64,000 nt of DNA, from positions 310,001-374,000 of the forward strand of contig NZ_QBKI01000001.1 of NCBI RefSeq assembly GCF_003054055.1, in the 5' to 3' direction. Shown here piece by piece: positions 8,658-16,811 of the stretch. The notes beneath the pieces are model-generated. The model saw nothing but the letters and a program-made list of their open reading frames with translations, ran no database searches and was not told where the DNA came from. The number at the start of each line of letters is the position of its first letter. Within the stretch, counting starts at the first letter, position 1. A program made the translations under genes and the position numbers. The DNA comes from Pontibacter mucosus (GTDB taxonomy: Bacteria > Bacteroidota > Bacteroidia > Cytophagales > Hymenobacteraceae).

Positions 8658-9584
8658 ATGGAAGACATCAACAACGCTCTCGACCTGCTGCTGAATAAGC
8701 TGGAGTCGTGGGGGAACCACATTGTGCTCTTGCTGCCCAACCTGTTTGTGGCGCTCATCCTGCTTATTCTTACCTTCTACACGGCCAAGCTGATACGCAG
8801 GGGCCTTGATAGCGTGATCAGCCGCTTTTCGCACAGTGTGGCGCTTAACAACCTGATCTCTACATTGCTATACCTGGCGCTGCTGCTCATCGGGCTCTTC
8901 TTTGTGCTGAGCGTGCTGCGCCTCGATAAGGTAGTCATTTCGCTGCTGGCCGGTGTGGGTATCCTGGGATTGGCGCTGGGTTTTGCCTTTCAGGATATTG
9001 CGGCCAACTTCATTGCAGGAGTGATTATTGCCGTGCAGCGGCCTATCGGTGTGGGTGACATGATTGAGACGAACGACTACTTTGGCGTGATTGAGCGCAT
9101 CTCGTTACGCACAGTGGATATCCGGAAACCAACGGGGGAACTGGTCCGGTTGCCCAATAAGATGGTATACGAGAACCCGGTCACCAACCTCTCCTTCCAC
9201 GGCACCCGGCGCGTGGACCTGGAAGTGCGCGTGTCTTTCTCAGAAGACCTGGAGCGGATACAGAAGCTGGTGATAGAGGCCCTGGAAGATGTGAAGAACC
9301 GGGTAAAAGCCCGCCAGATTGAGGTGATGTTTGATGCCTTCGAGGAGAGTTCCATCCGGTTCAAGGCCAGGTTCTGGATTACCTACAACCGCCAGGTCGA
9401 CTACGTGGGAGCCAAGAGCGACGCGATTGTCCGCATCAAAAAAGCCTTCGACGCCAACAACATCATCATCCCCTACCCTATACACAGCCTCAACTTCAGC
9501 GAGAAGGGCAACCGGAGGCTGGGCGACGAGCTGCAACGTATGCGTGGAGACGGCACGGGAACAAGCTGGCGCGACAACAGCTAG
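8658..9584 (+). CDS. Small-conductance mechanosensitive channel, MscS family
   Basis: 308 residues: three membrane helices (about 22-45, 65-88 and 93-115) followed by the MscS beta domain and alpha-beta C-terminus. The pore helix shows the Gly/Ala pattern LLAGVGILGLALGFAFQDIAANF, and the MscS signature RPIGVGDMIE follows. It should open under membrane tension to release solutes on hypo-osmotic shock. It may be co-transcribed with the radical SAM gene (33-base gap), without an obvious functional link. Confidence 0.92.
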   Translation: MEDINNALDLLLNKLESWGNHIVLLLPNLFVALILLILTFYTAKLIRRGLDSVISRFSHSVALNNLISTLLYLALLLIGLFFVLSVLRLDKVVISLLAGVGILGLALGFAFQDIAANFIAGVIIAVQRPIGVGDMIETNDYFGVIERISLRTVDIRKPTGELVRLPNKMVYENPVTNLSFHGTRRVDLEVRVSFSEDLERIQKLVIEALEDVKNRVKARQIEVMFDAFEESSIRFKARFWITYNRQVDYVGAKSDAIVRIKKAFDANNIIIPYPIHSLNFSEKGNRRLGDELQRMRGDGTGTSWRDNS

Positions 9585-9600
9585 TTATACTTTTCAAACA

Positions 9601-9629
9601 GAAAGGGCCGATGCAGTATCGGCCCTTTC
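9601..9629. terminator. Bidirectional terminator between mscS-type gene and minus-strand gene
   Basis: Perfect 12-bp stem GAAAGGGCCGAT/ATCGGCCCTTTC, loop GCAGT, with T-rich sequence on the plus side; it serves the convergent genes ending at 9584 and 9634. Confidence 0.85.
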
Positions 9630-9633
9630 TGTT

Positions 9634-9975
9634 TTACTTGTCTTTTTTGTCCAGGTTCTTGCCCAGGTCCTCCACCTGCTTCAGGAAGGTATCCACGTTC
9701 TCGTCGGCGTAAGGGCCGTAGGAGTTGGAGATGGTGCCCTTCAGGCCGCTTTTTGTCTCCAGCGCGTAAAGTATAGACATGTCATCCGGGTCGCTCTCGC
9801 CCTCAAAGCGGTAGTGGTCCACGATGCGTACCTGGTCCGGGGTGAAATAGGTTTCTCTTTCCTCCATGGTGCAGAGCCTTCCGTCCTGCCCTACCTTGAA
9901 GTCGTACTTGTAGCCGTCCTTGCGCAGGCGGTTGAGCACGTTTACTAAAGATCTTTCTTCAACTTTATCTTGCAT
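9634..9975 (-). CDS. Small conserved Bacteroidota protein
   Basis: 113 residues, acidic, with no signal peptide or membrane helix. The sequence (LVNVLNRLRKDGY..DF, YRFEGESDPDDMSILYALET, KGTISNSYGPYAD) belongs to a small conserved family of Bacteroidota. By recall, databases sometimes label it phosphoribosylpyrophosphate synthetase; nothing in the sequence supports a PRPP synthase, which is three times longer. The function is unknown. Confidence 0.75.
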   Translation of the reverse strand: MQDKVEERSLVNVLNRLRKDGYKYDFKVGQDGRLCTMEERETYFTPDQVRIVDHYRFEGESDPDDMSILYALETKSGLKGTISNSYGPYADENVDTFLKQVEDLGKNLDKKDK

Positions 9976-10098
9976 AGTATGTCGTGTTAAGTGGTTCTAT
10001 CTTTAAGTATAGACCTATACGCAAAATCAAAGTAGAGGGACGATCCAAGTGCCCGGAATACCCTTGGAGCCGGTGTTGAGGCTGTGCGGAAGTATAAA

Positions 10099-10275
10099 CT
10101 ACGCTTTCGCCTGCTGTTTCTCCAGGTCTTTCTGTATCTTTTTAAAGTCGATAGTGGAGCAGGCGCCACAGCTTTTGGCGCAACCGTCCTTGGCCGAGAA
10201 CGTCTGGTAAAGCATGCGCACCATGTAGGCGATGGCTACCAGAAAAATAAGCAGAATGAGGACTTGCTGAATCAT
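10099..10275 (-). CDS. FeoB-associated Cys-rich membrane protein
   Basis: A 58-residue gene. The N-terminal membrane helix (residues 4-22, VLILLIFLVAIAYMV) is followed by a cysteine motif DGCAKSCGACS (C32, C36, C39) and a charged tail ending DLEKQQAKA. This matches the small peptides usually encoded next to ferrous iron transporter feoB in Bacteroidota, thought to act in iron handling at the inner membrane. No feoA or feoB is present in this window, which is unusual. It follows suhB on the same strand with a 31-base gap, so it may be read through from that operon. Confidence 0.82.
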   Translation of the reverse strand: MIQQVLILLIFLVAIAYMVRMLYQTFSAKDGCAKSCGACSTIDFKKIQKDLEKQQAKA

Positions 10276-10306
10276 ACTTTAGAAACCGTGTGAAAGTATA
10301 AAAAGT

Positions 10307-11110
10307 TTAGGCGGATGGCTTTTTCCAGAACTCACCGATGGTTTCTTGCATCTCCGGGTGGATGTGGCCGTTGCTGGCCACGATCTCCCGCCCAAAAATG
10401 TAGTCGCCCTCATCGGTAAACCTGCTGAGCCTGCCGCCCGCCTCCTGCACAATCACAATGCCGGCAGCCACATCCCAGGCGTTCAGGTTAAACTCGAAAA
10501 AGCCCTCAAAGCGGCCACAAGCCACGTAGGCCAGGTCCAGCGCTGCGGAGCCAATGCGCCGCACCCCATGCGAGCGCGACATAAACGCGCCAAGCACCTG
10601 CAGGTACTGCTGCGTCAGGCCAAAGTCATAGTAAGGGAAGCCGGTGGCGATGAGGCTGTCTTTCAGGGCCGGGGCGTCGGATACTTTTATGGGTGAGCTG
10701 TTGCAGAAAGCGCCGCCGCCTTTGTAAGCCCAGAAGCACTCGTCGCGGTTCGGGTCGAAGATGGTGCCTACCACTACCTCGTCGCCGTCCAGCAGGCCCA
10801 CGCTTACGCAGTAGGCGGGCAGGCCGTGGGTAAAGTTGGTGGTGCCGTCCAGCGGGTCAATCACCCAGTTAAAGCGCTCGCCGCGGGTGGTGTCGGTGCC
10901 TTCCTCGGTGATGAAGCCGGCCTCGGGCAGCAGCTGGCGCAGGCCTTCCACCAGTTTCTTCTCCGCCTCCTTGTCTACATAAGACACCAGATCGTTGAAG
11001 CCCTTCTGTTCGATGCTGGAGCGCTCGAAGGTCTCTCCTTCTTTCCGTATAAAAGCGCCGACGCTGCGGCAAAGTATGTTCAGGTTGTTGGCCAGTTGGT
11101 TCAGGTTCAT
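10307..11110 (-). CDS. suhB: Inositol-1-monophosphatase family protein
   Basis: 267 residues, the usual length. Mg-dependent phosphatase motifs are present: EE (69-70) before GTDTT, DPLDGTTNF (85-93) and the C-terminal WDVAAG (about 212). It hydrolyses inositol phosphates or related sugar phosphates in the cytosol; in bacteria SuhB also touches transcription antitermination, which cannot be judged here. Its start overlaps the end of the DUF4105 gene by four bases, so it is the third gene of an rsmI-DUF4105-suhB operon. Confidence 0.92.
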   Translation of the reverse strand: MNLNQLANNLNILCRSVGAFIRKEGETFERSSIEQKGFNDLVSYVDKEAEKKLVEGLRQLLPEAGFITEEGTDTTRGERFNWVIDPLDGTTNFTHGLPAYCVSVGLLDGDEVVVGTIFDPNRDECFWAYKGGGAFCNSSPIKVSDAPALKDSLIATGFPYYDFGLTQQYLQVLGAFMSRSHGVRRIGSAALDLAYVACGRFEGFFEFNLNAWDVAAGIVIVQEAGGRLSRFTDEGDYIFGREIVASNGHIHPEMQETIGEFWKKPSA

Positions 11111-12342
11111 ATTTTATGTGCTATACTTTGTGGATGTGCCAGGGCTTGTGCCTTTTTAGAGAACCATACGGCGTAAGCGCCTCGAAGTATGGCGGCCACC
11201 ATGATGGGCAGGAAAGCGGCATGGTACATTTGCGGCCACAGCGGCCAGCCAATTAGGGCCACCAAGGTGAGGATGGTAGTATAGAGCATGTACTTGCGCA
11301 CCCACTCTGCAAGGACCGTCTGGCCCAGGAAAAAGGCTACTATGGCGTGTGTCGGGATGGCCCAAAGCAGGTTAAAGTTATAAGCAGTAGCCTGGTGGTC
11401 GGTGGCAAACCAGAGCAGCAGCACCACGATACCCAGCACGCCCAGCATAAAGAAAAATGCCATGTCGAACACGCGGCTGCGGCGACGCTTGATGAAATCC
11501 ATCACCGTAAGCGCCACGACTATTACCAGGAAAGTCCAGAACACGAGCTGCGGCGTCAGCCAGCCGGCCTCCAATGGCTGGGAAGGATCGCGCTCAAATA
11601 TCACCTTCTGCTCCAACATCAGCGGCGCCGTTTTGCCGTTCTGGGCGATGGTGGCGCTGGCTAGTCCTTTGGCCAGGTAATCCGGCAGGAACATGTACTC
11701 ATATGGCGTGGCTTTCTGGTCGATGCGGGCGCCCAGGGCGATGTCGATGCCGAAATCCCCCCACGGTTGAGGGCCCAAGTATAAATCGATGAGGTTACGG
11801 AAGCTGTAGCCTTTGTCGAAGTGGCTGATGTTGAAGGCCAGCTGGTTAGGGAACGTGGCCTCTACACCGTCGCGGATGCGGGTAGCACAGTTATCGAAGA
11901 AGAAGTCGTAGAGGTAGAAGCGGTTCTCAGGCAGGTAGTTGTGCGTCAGGAAACCCCAGTACTGCTGCTTCTGCTCCTCGGTGAAGTTGAACTCCTGCTC
12001 ATACACCGAGCGGTTCTCCATGGTATAGCTGTACACAAAGTCGCGGAAGTGCGCCGCCGATAGCTTATACCGCAGTTTGCCCTGCGCGAACTTGAGGTAG
12101 AAGTTGGGTTCGTCGAAATCGAAAGTGCCGTAATTGAACACCACGTCCATGCCGGTTATGGGGTCGTTTACGCGCACGGCGCTGTGCCCGAAAATGGCGT
12201 ACAAATCCGGCCCCGGCGAGCAGGTGATCAGGCTGATTCTGGCCTCAGGCGAGAGCTGCACGCCCTCAAACTGCGCCCAGGCCGGCAGGGTGAACACGCT
12301 GAGCAGCAGCGCCAGCGCGAGTTTCTTTACAAATGCTTTCAT
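11107..12342 (-). CDS. DUF4105 (Lnb N-terminal-like) membrane protein
   Basis: 411 residues with a signal peptide (cleavage near AWAQ, about residue 24). A periplasmic domain of the DUF4105/Lnb N-terminal type follows: SLITCSPGPDLYAIFGHSAVRV, NYGTFDF, and LYDFFFDNCATRIRD with its conserved Cys. The C-terminal third has four or five membrane helices. The Cys and His residues suggest a papain/NlpC-like fold acting on envelope material, which is an inference from the family. It sits between rsmI (1-base gap) and suhB (4-base overlap), so the three are translated from one mRNA. Confidence 0.85.
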   Translation of the reverse strand: MKAFVKKLALALLLSVFTLPAWAQFEGVQLSPEARISLITCSPGPDLYAIFGHSAVRVNDPITGMDVVFNYGTFDFDEPNFYLKFAQGKLRYKLSAAHFRDFVYSYTMENRSVYEQEFNFTEEQKQQYWGFLTHNYLPENRFYLYDFFFDNCATRIRDGVEATFPNQLAFNISHFDKGYSFRNLIDLYLGPQPWGDFGIDIALGARIDQKATPYEYMFLPDYLAKGLASATIAQNGKTAPLMLEQKVIFERDPSQPLEAGWLTPQLVFWTFLVIVVALTVMDFIKRRRSRVFDMAFFFMLGVLGIVVLLLWFATDHQATAYNFNLLWAIPTHAIVAFFLGQTVLAEWVRKYMLYTTILTLVALIGWPLWPQMYHAAFLPIMVAAILRGAYAVWFSKKAQALAHPQSIAHKI

Positions 12343-12343
12343 C

Positions 12344-13054
12344 TTATTCTTTATCGGCTTTGCCTGCTTTGGCGGCTCCGGAAACCACTACTACAAACTC
12401 CCCTTTTATACTTTTGTTGTTGAAAATCTGCAGCAACTCCTCCAGGGTGCCGTTGATGGTTTCCTCAAACATCTTGGAGATTTCACGTGAAACAGAGGCC
12501 TCGCGTTCTCCCCCGAATACCTCCTTAAACTGCGCAAGCGTCTTGAGCAGGCGGTGCGGCGACTCGTAGAAAATCATGGTGCGCTCTTCGTTGGCCAGGC
12601 TCTGCAGGCGCGTCTGGCGCCCTTTTTTGATGGGCAGGAACCCCTCAAACGTAAAGCGGTCGGTACTGAAGCCCGATTTTACCAGCGCCGGCACAAAGGC
12701 CGTGGCCCCAGGCAGGCACTCCACTTTAATATCATGCTTGAGGCACTCGCGCACCAGGTAAAAACCGGGGTCCGAGATGCCGGGCGTGCCTGCGTCCGAG
12801 ATGAGCGCCATCACCTCCCCTGCCTTCAGGCGATCAATGAGGTGGGCGGTGGCCTTGTGCTCGTTGTGCAGGTGGTGGCTGTGCATGCGCTTTTCGATGC
12901 CCAGGTGCTGCAGCAACTTACCGCTCGTGCGCGTGTCCTCGGCCAGTATCACGTCCACCTCCTTTAAAATGCGTATGGCCCGCAGTGTAATATCCTCTAA
13001 GTTGCCGATGGGCGTCGGCACCAGGTATAAACTTGTTTTTTCCTGTTCCTGCAT
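12344..13054 (-). CDS. rsmI: 16S rRNA (cytidine1402-2'-O)-methyltransferase
   Basis: 236 residues. It has a tetrapyrrole-methylase fold with VPTPIGNLED (12-21), AEDTRTS (38-44) and the glycine-rich SDAGTPGISDPG (86-97), then FEGFLP and YESPHRL, all diagnostic of RsmI. It methylates the ribose of C1402 in the decoding centre of 16S rRNA. First gene of the rsmI-DUF4105-suhB operon. Confidence 0.95.
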   Translation of the reverse strand: MQEQEKTSLYLVPTPIGNLEDITLRAIRILKEVDVILAEDTRTSGKLLQHLGIEKRMHSHHLHNEHKATAHLIDRLKAGEVMALISDAGTPGISDPGFYLVRECLKHDIKVECLPGATAFVPALVKSGFSTDRFTFEGFLPIKKGRQTRLQSLANEERTMIFYESPHRLLKTLAQFKEVFGGEREASVSREISKMFEETINGTLEELLQIFNNKSIKGEFVVVVSGAAKAGKADKE

Positions 13055-13074
13055 GGCGTAAAGATACTATAGAT

Positions 13075-13232
13075 AAGGGAGAAAGGTGAAAAGGGAAGCC
13101 ATACTTATACTTTTATACTTTAGACAGGTGCTGCGGAAGTATAAACTAAACCATTTTATACTTTGAGTGGCGTGCAGGCAAAGTATAAACCTGTGCTAAG
13201 ACTCGCCCTTCTGCAGTTTATACTTTCAGAAC
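13075..13232. repeat. Cluster of AAGTATAA/TATACTT words
   Basis: In the spacer upstream of rsmI, about seven copies of AAGTATA or its complement occur within roughly 150 bases, in both orientations, three of them almost back to back near 13100. This is one of the densest clusters of the window-wide motif; two or more further copies stand in tandem at 13885-13910. Confidence 0.75.
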
Positions 13233-13523
13233 AGTCTTCAGCAACCGGTTAATGCTGCGATCGGATAGAAGGCTGGCAAAGTGCGGCAGCAGCATTATCG
13301 TTCTGTTATTACCCCAGGCAGCCTTGTCCAGCAAAGCCATCAGTACCAGTTCTGCACAGCTATAGGGCACAAGCACATACACCAGCAAGCTCTTCAGGTA
13401 TACCCACACCCAGTCAGTCGCATTGGAGGGAGTCCCCATGAACCTTTCGAACGGTGCCCGAAGCGCGCGGCTGTAGAGCACATAGAAACAAAGCATCAAG
13501 GTAACGTGCCCGAATAAAGCCAT
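13218..13523 (-). CDS. Hypothetical small membrane protein
   Basis: 101 residues with two hydrophobic segments (about 4-18 and 43-63) and a basic C-terminus; no family recognised. The N-terminus MALFGHVTLMLCFYVLYSRAL is a plausible membrane start. A shorter frame exists on the opposite strand, but it lacks protein-like composition. Coding status is likely but not certain. Confidence 0.5.
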   Translation of the reverse strand: MALFGHVTLMLCFYVLYSRALRAPFERFMGTPSNATDWVWVYLKSLLVYVLVPYSCAELVLMALLDKAAWGNNRTIMLLPHFASLLSDRSINRLLKTVLKV

Positions 13524-13632
13524 ACTTATAGCACGTTAAGTTTATCTGATTTTCTTTACTGATTGCTGCTGCCTTTCAGGAAGCCTGTGCCAAAGTATGG
13601 CTCCCCAAAGTATAACCTCGCCAAGTATAGCC

Positions 13633-13884
13633 TTACCCCTCGGCCATCATCTTGTCATAAATTTCGTCAATACGCCGGGCCAGTTCCAGGTCTTTTTCCG
13701 TAACGGTGTTGCCGGCGTCGTGGGTAGTAAGTTCTATTTCTACCTTGTTGTACACGTTGCTCCACCATGGGTGATGGTCCATTTCCTCGGCCACCTCGCC
13801 TACCGTGTTTATAAAGGCCAGCGCCTGCTTAAAGTCCTTAAACGTAAGGCTGCGCTTTAATTTGTCTTCTTCCTCTCTCCACAT
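13633..13884 (-). CDS. 4a-hydroxytetrahydrobiopterin dehydratase
   Basis: 83 residues, the usual short form of pterin-4-alpha-carbinolamine dehydratase. It shows the signature EEMDHHPWWSNVYNKVEIEL with the catalytic His pair, then LTTHDAGNTVTEKDLELARRID. It regenerates the pterin cofactor of aromatic amino acid hydroxylases; the hydroxylase is not in this window. Start ATG within MWREEEDK. The promoter region holds three tandem AAGTATAA words. Confidence 0.93.
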   Translation of the reverse strand: MWREEEDKLKRSLTFKDFKQALAFINTVGEVAEEMDHHPWWSNVYNKVEIELTTHDAGNTVTEKDLELARRIDEIYDKMMAEG

Positions 13885-14004
13885 AAAGTATAAGTATAAA
13901 GTATAAACGGCTGCGGCAGGTATAAGATGACTTTATTGGATAACCACCCCAAAACGCAGGCGTATAGTAGGGAACTGCCCAAAGCGGCAATCCTACTTAA
14001 AACT

Positions 14005-14874
14005 ATGAAAACTATGGCAAACAAACCAACCAAGCTACCTGCCCAGGAGCAGGAGCAGCAGCCTGGCAAAGAGCATGAAATGACCCCGCAACCCGAGTAC
14101 ATCCGGGAAGGCTACAAAGGCAGCGACAAACTGAAAGGCAAAAAAGCCCTGATAACCGGCGGCGACAGCGGCATCGGCCGTGCCGTGGCCGTGCACTTTG
14201 CACGTGAGGGGGCCGACGTGGCGATTGTATACTTAAACGAGGATAAAGACGCCAAAGACACCCTGAAGCTGATTGAAGCGGAAGGGCGCAAAGGGCTTAT
14301 CCTCTCTGGCGACATCGGCGATGAGAAATTTTGCCGGGACGCCGTGCAACGGGCCGTAAAGGAACTGGGCGGGCTGGATATACTGGTGAACAATGCCGCC
14401 GAGCAGCATGAGCAAAGCGACTTGAAAGACATCTCGAAGGACCAGCTGCAGCGCACGTTTCAGACTAACATTTTCTCGATGTTCTACATGACCAAAACCG
14501 CCCTGGAGCACATGAAGGAAGGCAGCGCCATCGTCAACTCCACCTCCGTTACCTCCTACCGCGGCAGCGACCACCTGATGGATTACGCCTCCACCAAAGG
14601 CGCTATCACCGCCTTTACCCGGTCGCTTTCGGCCAACCTGGCCGAGAAAAAAATACGTGTGAATGCCGTGGCTCCCGGCCCTATCTGGACACCCCTTATC
14701 CCGGCCTCCTTTGATGCGGAGAAAGTAAAGGAATTTGGGCAGAATGTGCCGCTCAAACGTCCCGGGCAGCCTTCTGAGGTGGCCCCGGCCTATGTGTTCC
14801 TGGCCTCTGAGGATGGCTCCTACATAACCGGGCAGGTGATACACGTAAACGGCGGTGAGCAGGTAGGCAGTTAA
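14005..14874 (+). CDS. Short-chain dehydrogenase/reductase (YghA/YhdF type)
   Basis: 289 residues from ATG 14005; in-frame ATGs at 13927 and 14014 are possible. I prefer 14005 because homologous N-termini begin close to ANKPTKLPAQEQ..QPG. It has the NAD(P) motif TGGDSGIGRA (51-60), NNAAEQ, and the catalytic Ser and YASTK (Tyr/Lys) of classical SDRs. The N-terminal extension rich in Gln/Pro/Glu is typical of the general-stress subgroup. The substrate is unknown. The two following small disordered proteins lie on the same strand and suggest a stress-induced cluster. Confidence 0.88.
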   Translation: MKTMANKPTKLPAQEQEQQPGKEHEMTPQPEYIREGYKGSDKLKGKKALITGGDSGIGRAVAVHFAREGADVAIVYLNEDKDAKDTLKLIEAEGRKGLILSGDIGDEKFCRDAVQRAVKELGGLDILVNNAAEQHEQSDLKDISKDQLQRTFQTNIFSMFYMTKTALEHMKEGSAIVNSTSVTSYRGSDHLMDYASTKGAITAFTRSLSANLAEKKIRVNAVAPGPIWTPLIPASFDAEKVKEFGQNVPLKRPGQPSEVAPAYVFLASEDGSYITGQVIHVNGGEQVGS

Positions 14875-14954
14875 ACCTAAGTGGCCTGAAAAGAGTAAAA
14901 CAAAGTATAAGCGCTCTGGCAACGGGGCGCAGTGTTAATTAAAAGAATGCAATT

Positions 14955-15257
14955 ATGGCTGAAGATAAAGAAAACAAGGATGCGCTGAGAAACCAGCCGC
15001 CAAACAAGCGGGGTTTCCGTGAGATAGAGGAAGATACCGGTGATCTGGAGATGCGCGCGGGCCACATTATACCGGGCGCTGACCCGCCTAAGAACGAGCA
15101 CCAGCGCGGTGGCTTCGGCAACCGCGATGGCAAGGAGGGCTATGGCAGCGACACGGCTTCCGAGGGGCCAAGCGCCACCGGCGTCAACGACTTTGCCGAC
15201 GACGGCGTTCCGCCGCCAGACAACATGCGCACCGAGGACGAAGGTCGTGGCACCTAA
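14955..15257 (+). CDS. Small disordered hydrophilic protein
   Basis: 100 residues, no hydrophobic segment, very rich in Gly, Asp, Glu, Asn and Pro (KENKDALRNQPPNKRGF; GGFGNRDGKEGYGSD). It is probably intrinsically disordered, similar in style to desiccation- or stress-related hydrophilins, although no named family was recognised. It lies 80 bases after the SDR gene. Confidence 0.65.
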   Translation: MAEDKENKDALRNQPPNKRGFREIEEDTGDLEMRAGHIIPGADPPKNEHQRGGFGNRDGKEGYGSDTASEGPSATGVNDFADDGVPPPDNMRTEDEGRGT

Positions 15258-15323
15258 GTATAAAGTATAAGCAAGAAGAGAAGGCCGTAAAGTATAAACT
15301 GGCCGTGAAGTTGAACAACCATT

Positions 15324-15341
15324 AAAAAGGAGGATATTATG
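15324..15341 (+). promoter_or_regulatory. Strong Shine-Dalgarno before the gene at 15339
   Basis: The sequence AAAAAGGAGGATATT stands directly before ATG 15339, with AGGAGG six bases upstream. Such a perfect ribosome-binding site is rare in Bacteroidota and supports the reality of the small gene. Confidence 0.7.
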
Positions 15342-15575
15342 CCATCATATAAGCACACCCAACCCGGCGGCGAAAACAAAGGAAGGCCAACCGGCGAGGG
15401 GAAGAGTAAGGCAGCAGGCAAGCCTGTAGACCCAAACCAGACCCGCGCGGAGCACGAGGAATTGAAGAAAAAGCACACCGACGGGCCTGATAAAGCGGCG
15501 GGTAAAAACACCACGACCAACAACCCGAACCGCAACACCAACAAGCCTGATCTGGACAACAACAAGTATAATTAG
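15339..15575 (+). CDS. Small disordered Lys/Asn/Gly-rich protein
   Basis: 78 residues, hydrophilic, with low-complexity character (KSKAAGKP, NTTTNNPNRNTNKPD). A strong ribosome-binding site and a terminator 19 bases after the stop frame it well. No family recognised; it resembles the preceding protein in composition and probably shares its regulation. Confidence 0.65.
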   Translation: MPSYKHTQPGGENKGRPTGEGKSKAAGKPVDPNQTRAEHEELKKKHTDGPDKAAGKNTTTNNPNRNTNKPDLDNNKYN

Positions 15576-15593
15576 AATACCTAAATGGCCTAA

Positions 15594-15633
15594 ACAGAAA
15601 TAGCACCTGTAGCACGGGTGCTATTTCTGTATT
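15594..15633 (+). terminator. Intrinsic terminator after small disordered protein gene
   Basis: Perfect 14-bp stem ACAGAAATAGCACC/GGTGCTATTTCTGT. A possible early start (15618) of the next gene falls inside it and is therefore unlikely. Confidence 0.8.
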
Positions 15634-15671
15634 ACCTTTACGGTTCGCCTTGTCCGCGGAAAAAAGACCCT

Positions 15672-16367
15672 ATGCCCCGTTACGCCATTACAGATATACA
15701 TGGTTGTGCCCGCACTCTCAAGGCCATGGTGCACGACCAGCTCCGCCTCACCAAGCATGACGAGCTCTACCTGCTCGGCGATTTTGTAAACAAAGGGCCT
15801 GACTCCAAGGGTGTAATTGATTTTATACTTCATCTGCAGAAGCAGCGCTATCAGGTGCACTGCCTGCGCGGCAACCACGACCAAATGCTGCTGAAGGCGG
15901 TGGAGAAAGGTGAAAAAGCCCTGAACCTTACCTCAACGGAGCGGGGGCTGGTGCTGCAGAGTTTCGGCATCACGCGTTTTGAGCACCTCCCCGACAAGTA
16001 TACGGCCTTCCTCAACGGTCTCCCCTACTATTTAGAGCTACCCGATTACTTCCTGGTGCACGCTGGCTTCGATTTTAAGCAGGATGACATCTTCTCCGAC
16101 AAGGAAGCCATGCTCAACATCCGCGACTACAAGCCCGACTGGGGCCGCCTCGGGAACAAAAAGCTGCTGCACGGCCACACGCCTACCCCTCTCCACGGCA
16201 TTAAAAAAGCAGCCTCGCACAAAGAGCCAAAGCTAAACCTCGACGCTGGCTGTGTATACTACCGGAATGCGGCTTTCGGCAACCTGGTGGCCTTAGACCT
16301 TGATACCCTGGAGCTTTACATCCAGCCCAACATTGATCGCCCGTATCCTGTAGCCCGCAAAGGGTAG
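15672..16367 (+). CDS. Metallophosphoesterase (serine/threonine phosphatase-like)
   Basis: 231 residues from ATG 15672. PPP-family motifs are present in order: DIHGCARTL (metal ligands D and H), GDFVNKGPDSKGVID, RGNHD, HAGF and HGHTPTP near the C-terminus. The size and motif spacing match bacterial PrpA/ApaH-like enzymes, so it may dephosphorylate proteins or cleave diadenosine tetraphosphate; the sequence alone does not decide. It stands alone. Confidence 0.88.
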   Translation: MPRYAITDIHGCARTLKAMVHDQLRLTKHDELYLLGDFVNKGPDSKGVIDFILHLQKQRYQVHCLRGNHDQMLLKAVEKGEKALNLTSTERGLVLQSFGITRFEHLPDKYTAFLNGLPYYLELPDYFLVHAGFDFKQDDIFSDKEAMLNIRDYKPDWGRLGNKKLLHGHTPTPLHGIKKAASHKEPKLNLDAGCVYYRNAAFGNLVALDLDTLELYIQPNIDRPYPVARKG

Positions 16368-16811
16368 TCCTTTTCTCCTCACTGGCTTAGGTGCAAAATC
16401 ATTTAACACACCTGTTCGATGCTAAGTTGAACTGTTTATACTTAGTTTTCGTAGGAATATACCTTATTCCATATATATTATTTTGTACTTTTCTGTTGAA
16501 AACTTAGAAGTGAAGAAGCTGTGGAAATTGCATTGCCTCTCAGTGCTTCCAAGCGGCTGACTTTTAATGTCTTAACATTCTGTTTAAAACAGAGGAGCTG
16601 CTCAGCCTATCAAACAGGCTGCAATGCAACTTTCAGGGGATTATTGTCCCGGAAAAACCTTACTAGTGGCATATAATACTATATTCTTAAAATTAGATAA
16701 AAAAACATATAGACATATTGCTAAAATGATAGATAAATTATCTTATTTTGTGGCAATTAGGCTTAACATAAATTAGCACAAAAATTTTTATTACATACTT
16801 AAGTTCGAGCT
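16368..16811. other. AT-rich gene-free spacer before the giant repeat protein
   Basis: 444 bases, clearly AT-richer than the surroundings, especially after 16670. It must contain the promoter of the 6.1-kb gene; approximate -7 boxes (TTATTTTG near 16743) are visible but none is exact. No RNA gene recognised. Confidence 0.55.
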
